In this document: positions 58,112 to 64,000 of the stretch, piece by piece
How the letters are laid out: the number at the start of each line of letters is the position of its first letter
Position numbering within the stretch: position 1 is the first letter of the stretch
NCBI GenBank assembly: GCA_007922305.1
Contig: ML677333.1
Location: 14,778,676-14,842,675, forward strand
DNA length: 64,000 nucleotides
Direction: 5' to 3'
Source of the DNA: Dermatemys mawii
Lineage: Eukaryota; Chordata; Testudines; Dermatemydidae
Translations under genes and position numbers: made by a program
The notes under the pieces: model-generated
Seen by the model: only the letters and a program-made list of their open reading frames with translations
Told to the model about the DNA's origin: nothing
Database searches by the model: none

Positions 58112-58424
58112 GCAGTGTTATTAATCTGAAAATAAATTGCCTTCCCTACTTGAACTGTAGTTTTCAACCCAAGCGTTCATAAAATGCCTAAGAAATTAGA
58201 TGCGTTTTGAAGCATACGCTGAAATTTTTGGAGTGAGTGGTAGGGAGGAGGAATTGAATTTGTCAAGGAGCCCTCAAAAAAAGAAGTCTTATCACAAGCT
58301 CTCTCTCTCTTATTTCAAAAGCAGGGGACTAAAAGGTCATTGCCTAAGCTTTCCACATTAGCAGCAATATTACATGGGGAGGGAGGTGGTCTCAAATGGG
58401 AAAGACTGAAGTCATTTAGTCACT

Positions 58425-58560
58425 GATCCAACAAATGCCTTAAACACATACTTAACTTTTAGCATGAGAATATTCCCATTGAAGTCAATGGGTCTGCTAT
58501 TCACATGTTTTAAAATAAAGCTTATGCTTAGTTATTTTGCTGGATTGGGGCCTTGTGGCT
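58425..58560. repeat. Palindromic amniote repeat with CAATGGG core
   Basis: CTTAACTTTTAGCATGAGAA and its loose complement flank CATTGAAGTCAATGGGTC. Same family as at 8,060. Confidence 0.45.
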
Positions 58561-59266
58561 TTTTAAATTAAATCCTGCGCCTCAGAGTTCGTCGGAAACT
58601 AATACATAGCTATTGCAGACTGTTGAGACCTTATTGAAACTTTGACCATTCCAGAATGCTTGTCCAGTTCTCCATAGTCTCCTAATTTGTACATACTATA
58701 GGATCTTCAGTAACTGCCCTGACTCTTGCACTACATCTTCTGCTGATCCATCCAGAATACATCCATCACCACTTTGTGCACTTCCTTGTTTCCCTTCTGC
58801 CCCCAGTAAGCCCCTTGTGAACTGCTTTACGTTTACATTTCTTGATACTATAGTTCCACATGCTTACATTGTGGGTCTTTTCTTCCCCCTATTCTTTCTA
58901 CCAGTGACTTTAGCATCACTGTGCTGTTAATTTCCTTCTCAGCTCTGACCTCCATCAGAATTTTTACATGTTGCCTCCTATCCAGGGAGTAACCCACTAT
59001 CCTAAGATATCTGAAGTGTCTTCTCAAAACTTTTCCGTAAAACTCCACTCCTATGAGATGCCTCTGTTATGATTACAAGGGGTATATCTTTTTTTATATT
59101 GTAAAATAATTGGGGAAGGCAAGGCCTCTCTTTATTTTTGTGTGTTTTACAGTGCCAAGCACACTTTTTTAGACAATATAGGACAATAGTCCATTCTTAA
59201 CATTAAATACAGCAACTCAATTTGAAAGAACATATTAATAAGTTTTGTGATTTATTTTGTTTATAG

Positions 59267-59365
59267 TATGGAACCACACCATTGATTTGGGCTGCTAGAA
59301 AGGGTCATTTAGAATGTGTGAAATACTTGCTGCAGATGGGCGCTGATGTTGATCAAGAAGGGGCT
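59267..59365 (+). CDS. KIDINS220: KIDINS220 exon 7, ankyrin repeat
   Basis: A 99-nt phase-0 exon between TTTATAG and GTAAGT. It reads [20 protein letters not shown] and ends [35 protein letters not shown] is a near-consensus ankyrin repeat. Intact. Confidence 0.95.
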
Positions 59366-59946
59366 GTAAGTAACTAATTTTGTTTTCCATGGTAAGATAT
59401 GTCCGCATCCCTTGTTTCCTGCATAAACAGATTGACATTTCTGGTATGTAAAAATAAAACAAAGCTAAATGTTGACAATGAAGAAAATGCAGTTTATTAG
59501 TCTTGATCTGTGCGTGGTTTATTTTTTAAGATCTAATCAAAAAAGCATACTAGAAATCAAATTTATTGGAGCTTTTATGACTTTGAATTTTGTACTCTTA
59601 GCTGTGACATCGCTATATAATTTTTTAAACTCTGAATTTTAAGTTTAAGAGATACTTTACAGAACTAGTGGAAAACATGTTTTATTTTCTTTGAATTTAT
59701 ACAATGGTGAAAAGGAACAACTGTGCTATGTTTTAGGAGTCGTAACTTAATAGATTGTCAGTTGCTATTTTTAGAGATTTAACTACTGTGTCAAAACTCA
59801 ATGATAAGTAAGATCTTGGTATGCCAAGCACCTTCATGAGAAATCTTTCATTCTTCTTTAGATAGCTTGCAGTATTCAGGTATTGTAATTATTTGTATTC
59901 CTCATTTAGAGTGTAATAATTTCTTTTCTTTTTTTTTTTTTTTAAG
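59366..59946 (+). other. KIDINS220: KIDINS220 intron 7
   Basis: A 581-bp intron ending in a T-run of about 20 before AAG. No repeat recognised. Confidence 0.8.
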
Positions 59947-60144
59947 AACTCCATGACTGCACTTATTGTAGCAGTAAAAGGTGGTTACACTGACTCAGTA
60001 AAGGAAATTCTGAAAAGGAACCCAAATGTAAATTTAACAGATAAAGATGGAAATACAGCTTTGATGATTGCATCGAAGGAAGGGCATACTGAAATTGTGC
60101 AGGATCTACTTGATGCAGGAACTTATGTGAACATTCCTGATAGG
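59947..60144 (+). CDS. KIDINS220: KIDINS220 exon 8, two ankyrin repeats
   Basis: A 198-nt exon, exactly twice the 99-nt module, phase 0 at both ends. It reads [20 protein letters not shown], then [20 protein letters not shown] and ends TYVNIPDR. Two repeats are visible: [24 protein letters not shown] and [24 protein letters not shown]. The acceptor is TTTTTTAAG and the donor GTTAGT. The double module suggests loss of an intron between two ancestral repeat exons. Confidence 0.95.
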
Positions 60145-63047
60145 GTTAGTATATGTTCTGATGATAAACTTAGTGTCAAACATATGCCTGATATGTTAGT
60201 CTGCATAACTTTATGTAGTGTATAGTGGTGTGATTAATTCATATATACTATATGTTTTCATGTTTATTTTTTGATTTTTCTGCCACTAAGTGGCAGATTT
60301 TTGTATTACCATTTTAAATCAGCCATGGACAACATGATTGATAGGAAAAATAAATGTTATTTATATAGAGCTAAAGAAAGTCTACATTCCTCTGGCATTA
60401 CCAGTGGGCACTAACACATAGGTGGACTAATATCCTCTCTTCAGCAGGCCTTTTTTCAGATCCCTTGGTTTGTAAGAGTCATGAAATCCATTCAGGGTCT
60501 GGCTTAAAACAGCAGCGCAATACTCTGTAGGAACATCTACTTTTGTTTCTTAACAGATGCTCTTTTTTGTTTTTAGATGGCTTTCCCAGAGAGATGCTGT
60601 AGGTCAACCGTAATATATTGAACTCAGGATTCATTTATTGGGTGGTGAAGAAGAATACCCTTCCTAGCTGAAATTATTGATTGATAGTCTATGGACTTTG
60701 TTATTCAGGAAATTAGAATTAGCAATCAGGGTTGTCCCTTCTAGCATTAATATTAATTAAATGAATATTCTTTCCCAGAAAGTCATTTTCTTTGCATTTT
60801 CAATGCCTTTTTCATTTTTAACAGAGATTGAACTTTTTTTTTTCTGGCACAGCCGGTGCTTCAAAAAAAATGTAATGGGTCTGGAGGCACCTTTAATAGT
60901 TTCTAAAGTGTTTCTAGCACTGTCAAGATACAAGGTAGTGGAACTTGGTCGTGTCATTCTGAATTGGCATCTTGCTTTTTCTCTCTTCAGTAGTGATAGA
61001 AATTTAGCAGCTAATATTTCACAAGCTGTCATGATTAGAGATCCAAGTGTTAAGCATTCTTTTCTAGACCTAAAACAAAGGATATTGGCTTCATTTGAAA
61101 GTATATAAGTGCTAGAAATCATTTTACAGCAGCAAGTAATGATCATAATTAATTATATCTAAGCTACTATCCTCTTGTGACTCCAGTGCTCTAGTGTTTT
61201 GTTTTGTTTTTTGATAGCAGAGGTTCAAATCATATTGAAAGTCATTTGGTAGCGGCTGCAGGAGGCAGGGGAATATAGTAATCAGAATGAGGTTATTGTA
61301 AGGTCTGATATATTTGAGCTTTACAGAATTAGTAGAGATTGATTTATACCATTAAACAGCTAAGATTTTGTTCTGCTAAATACTAACGCATAAAACATTT
61401 GTCTCAGTGACAAAAACTCCCGATGGTTGCTGCCAAAGTTCAAAAAGTATATATTTTTGCCATTGCTGGTTTCCACACTTAAATATCTACTTCATGTGTC
61501 TCCTAAACAGTTTTTCACTAAAGTGAAGTGTGTGTCTGGTGTATGTGATATAAAAAATTAGTGGTCTTAAATGCATACAGTAACAAAGATTAAAATACAT
61601 AATACTCTGACTTCCTATTAGGAGCCAGATATGTAATGACTTCTAATTGGAGTGGATTGGAATTGCTCATGTTTACATTTTCTGAGTTGGGTCCCAATTT
61701 GAGGCATGGCATTGGTTGAATAATTATTTCACATTTCCAAAGGATACTTTAATCTTATTATATTCTCTCCCCTTTCTCACCCCCCTCTTCCTTTTCAGTA
61801 CAAATTTAGGTCCACTTCTCAGTGTGACGAAAAAATAAAATTTTGAGGTGGAATAATACTATTTTGATTATGGTTGTCACTGCAAATGAAAACAGTATTA
61901 TGCAGAGGGATTTAAAATAGAAAATTGCGGGAGCATTAGGACCCATTTTGACTTGCAGCATTTAAGTTTAGAATTTTGTTACCAGGGAGAGGATGTTACT
62001 GAAATTCAGGCCTTTAGACTACTTAAACAAGTGATTATATTCAGATTTACTTGTTCATTTACTGATGGCATTTATTTTCTATAGTTCACTGTGGGGGGGG
62101 GGAAATATTAAACATGTCGTCATACCAGTTCATGGCTTCATTTTTTGTATGTTATAACAGTTATGTGATTTGAGAGGTATTAAATAAAATTTAAATTGGA
62201 TATTTAGGCCTTTATTCTTCAGATTTTATATCCATATAATTCCAGTAATGTCTGTGAAGTTACTACTTTTTTTATGTTGGAGTAACTGAGGCCAGAATCA
62301 GCCCTTTGCGTACAGCATTTGTTTTTCAAAAGAGAAGACCTCAGTGCAAAAAAACCCCATTGTTCTATGAAGAAAAAGCACAAATTCCTGAAGGACTTAA
62401 AATGACTTTTCTGTATGAGTAGTTATGAATGAACACAGAATTAAGCAAGAAAAATTTCTTTCCCCATATTTATTTTTTCTTTATTCTTTCTAGGCTTGCT
62501 TTAATTTGAGATTTGGTCCTTCAAATTTTAATTTTGCATATGATTGTTTTACTTCAAATGCTTAATGTCTGACCTCTTTGCAATAAAAATACTTGTTGAA
62601 AAATGGAAGCCTTTTCTACTATCTGAGTATAAAGAATGAGGAGTACTTGTAGCACTTTAGAGACTAACCAGTTTATTTGGGCATAAGCTTTCGTGGGCTA
62701 GGAAGTGGGTCCTATCCCACAAAAGCTTATGCCCAGATAAATTGGTTAGTCTGTAAGGTGCCATGAGTACTCCTCGTTCTTTTTGGGATACAGACTAGCA
62801 CGGCTACTACTCTGAAACCTATCTGAGTATTCTTTACCAGTGCAAACTACTAACAGGTAATCTGAACTTCATTATATAAAGATTTAGTAAAAACTGACAT
62901 GATTTATATGTTCATAGGCTATAATTTGTCACCTAATGTGATTTTTCTGGCAAAATAATACGTTTTCTTTTGGGTAAATAATTTTAATCAAATGAGGGAA
63001 GGATTAACCTATCGTTTTTGTTTTCTATCATTTTAACTTTTTTTCAG
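60145..63047 (+). other. KIDINS220: KIDINS220 intron 8
   Basis: Contains the third fold-back SINE-like unit (62,631) and an unexplained stretch at 60,757-61,146 open on both strands. Otherwise unclassified AT-rich DNA. Confidence 0.8.
62631..62818. mobile_element. Fold-back SINE-like insertion, minus orientation
   Basis: Arms 62,631-62,697 and 62,716-62,782 are complementary at 58 of 67 positions by eye. The head GTTTCAGAGTAGTAGCCGTG reads on the minus strand at the right. Both sides carry the 12-bp duplication CTATCTGAGTAT (62,619-62,630 and 62,819-62,830). It belongs to a subfamily different from the units at 49 and 50 kb (GGAGTACT motif). Confidence 0.88.
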
Positions 63048-63146
63048 AGTGGAGACACTGTGTTGATAGGGGCTGTTAGAGGAGGTCATGTTGAAATTGT
63101 GAGGGCCCTGCTACATAAATATGCTGACATAAACATTAGAGGTCAG
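63048..63146 (+). CDS. KIDINS220: KIDINS220 exon 9, ankyrin repeat
   Basis: A 99-nt phase-0 exon after TTTTTTTCAG and before GTAAGT at 63,147. It reads [20 protein letters not shown] and ends INIRGQ. It is the last KIDINS220 exon in the window, completing 301 codons from the ATG. Remaining ankyrin repeats, the KAP domain, membrane segments and the C-terminal region lie to the right. Confidence 0.95.
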
Positions 63147-63951
63147 GTAAGTACAATGGTGTTGATGTTTTTATGTCAATTAGGTAGACTGTGAAGTTGA
63201 GAATTGTACAGTTTCCTGAAAAATATGGCTTGAAAAACTTGTCCAAGGTCTGTTGACCAGTATGAAGAAAAAAATACCTCTTCTGACACTGCTCTTGCAG
63301 TTTGAAGGAATAAATCTTATATGCTTTATGTAATAAAAATATATTGTCAACCAACTTCTTAGTTACCTAGCAGAAAAAATATTTATTGAATATATTTGAT
63401 GCATTTTTATCAGTATTCCTATAATATATTTGCTGAATAAATTATATTAAATATATTGGTGAAATTCACTGAATAATTATCAGTACTATTTTACTGGGCC
63501 TACTCGCAACATCTTTCTTGTTTTTGTTAGAACTTCTTTCCTTTTCTGGCTTAAACTTTTTCTTTTAATACTCTGCATTATCATCAGCTCCTATTGTTTT
63601 TTTCTTCCACACTTTTTCTAACATCTTCCATGTTTTCTGTTTCTTCTTTTTCCTCCTCCTAAAGCCTCTCTCCCAATACTGTACGTCTCTTATCAAACGT
63701 ATCCCATCTAATCATTCCTTCTACTCCTTTAATCTTTCTCTACCACCTGTATGTTGTTGTGTGGTAAAGCACCCATGCCCTACTTGCTAGAACACTAAAC
63801 CTACTAGCCACAAACAAAATAAGTTTGGTGCCCCAGTGTCTGTGCAGTGACCAAGAGAGAAGCCAAGCTGTCTCCCCCAGCAGCTATGAAAGGGGGAGGT
63901 TTTTTGTTTTTTAGGTCCCCTGCCAGCATGCTGTCACTGGACCCAGGGCCG
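63147..63951 (+). other. KIDINS220: KIDINS220 intron 9, partial
   Basis: Intronic sequence running to the right edge. A pyrimidine-rich zone at 63,540-63,740 has no exon. A hAT-like repeat begins at 63,952. Confidence 0.7.
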
Positions 63952-64000
63952 GTGTAACCACTAAGCGGTCACCTAGGGCGCCAAGATTTGGGGGTGCCAA
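63952..64000. mobile_element. Start of a hAT-like MITE
   Basis: CAGGGCCGGTGTAACCACTA followed by GCGGTCACCTAGGGCGCC resembles the CAGGGCCGGC terminus of a reptile hAT family. The element continues beyond the window. Confidence 0.5.

Larger units (their letters stand above)
55316..59266 (+). other. KIDINS220: KIDINS220 intron 6
   Basis: Holds a short CR1 piece, the 2.5-kb transposon with the 561-codon frame, and a palindromic repeat near 58,425. The remainder, 58,560-59,266, shows nothing I can name. Confidence 0.8.

Noticed and set aside
1..64000. CRISPR arrays, operons and bacterial-type promoters
   Set aside because: The window is vertebrate; no regularly spaced repeat array or bacterial gene was seen.

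Overview
The window is vertebrate nuclear DNA. It is intron-rich, and about half of it can be assigned by eye to transposable elements. The repeat mixture is CR1 LINEs, many hAT-, Tigger- and Harbinger-like MITEs carrying 'GTCTACAC', 'GGTTGGCAACC' or 'GGGTGACCAGA' ends, and SINE-like units carrying 'CAGAGGGGTAGCCGTG'. That mixture points to a sauropsid, most likely a turtle. The organism call is an inference from repeat style, not from a species marker.

Two protein-coding genes lie in tandem on the + strand. The left edge (1 to about 3.7 kb) holds the last two exons and start of the 3' UTR of MBOAT2, an ER lysophospholipid acyltransferase. About 22 kb of intergenic DNA follows. It contains several MITEs, a CR1 fragment and a badly decayed endogenous retrovirus (about 15.5-20.3 kb) with pol and env remnants. 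A CpG island at about 25.1-26.1 kb carries the promoter and non-coding exon 1 of KIDINS220 (ARMS), an ankyrin-repeat membrane scaffold for neurotrophin and other receptors. Its first intron (25.7-44.2 kb) is full of repeats. Eight coding exons then follow (44,234-63,146), giving 301 codons of the N-terminus and ankyrin array. All junctions between them are phase 0 and most exons are exactly 99 nt, one ankyrin repeat each. The gene continues beyond the right edge. The MBOAT2-then-KIDINS220 order on one strand matches the arrangement I know from mammals.

The most unusual content is in the KIDINS220 introns. Three SINE-like insertions are fold-backs: two inverted arms (perfect 61-bp arms in one) inside a single 12-13 bp target-site duplication. 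A 1.5-kb hAT insertion has two copies of the same transposase 3' end in inverted orientation inside one 8-bp duplication. An element of about 2.5 kb in intron 6 has divergent terminal inverted repeats and a minus-strand reading frame of 561 codons broken by one TGA; I cannot place it in a named transposon superfamily. A complete solo LTR of 1,428 bp with a 4-bp duplication lies 1.7 kb downstream of exon 1. No tRNA, rRNA, CRISPR array or bacterial-type feature was seen.
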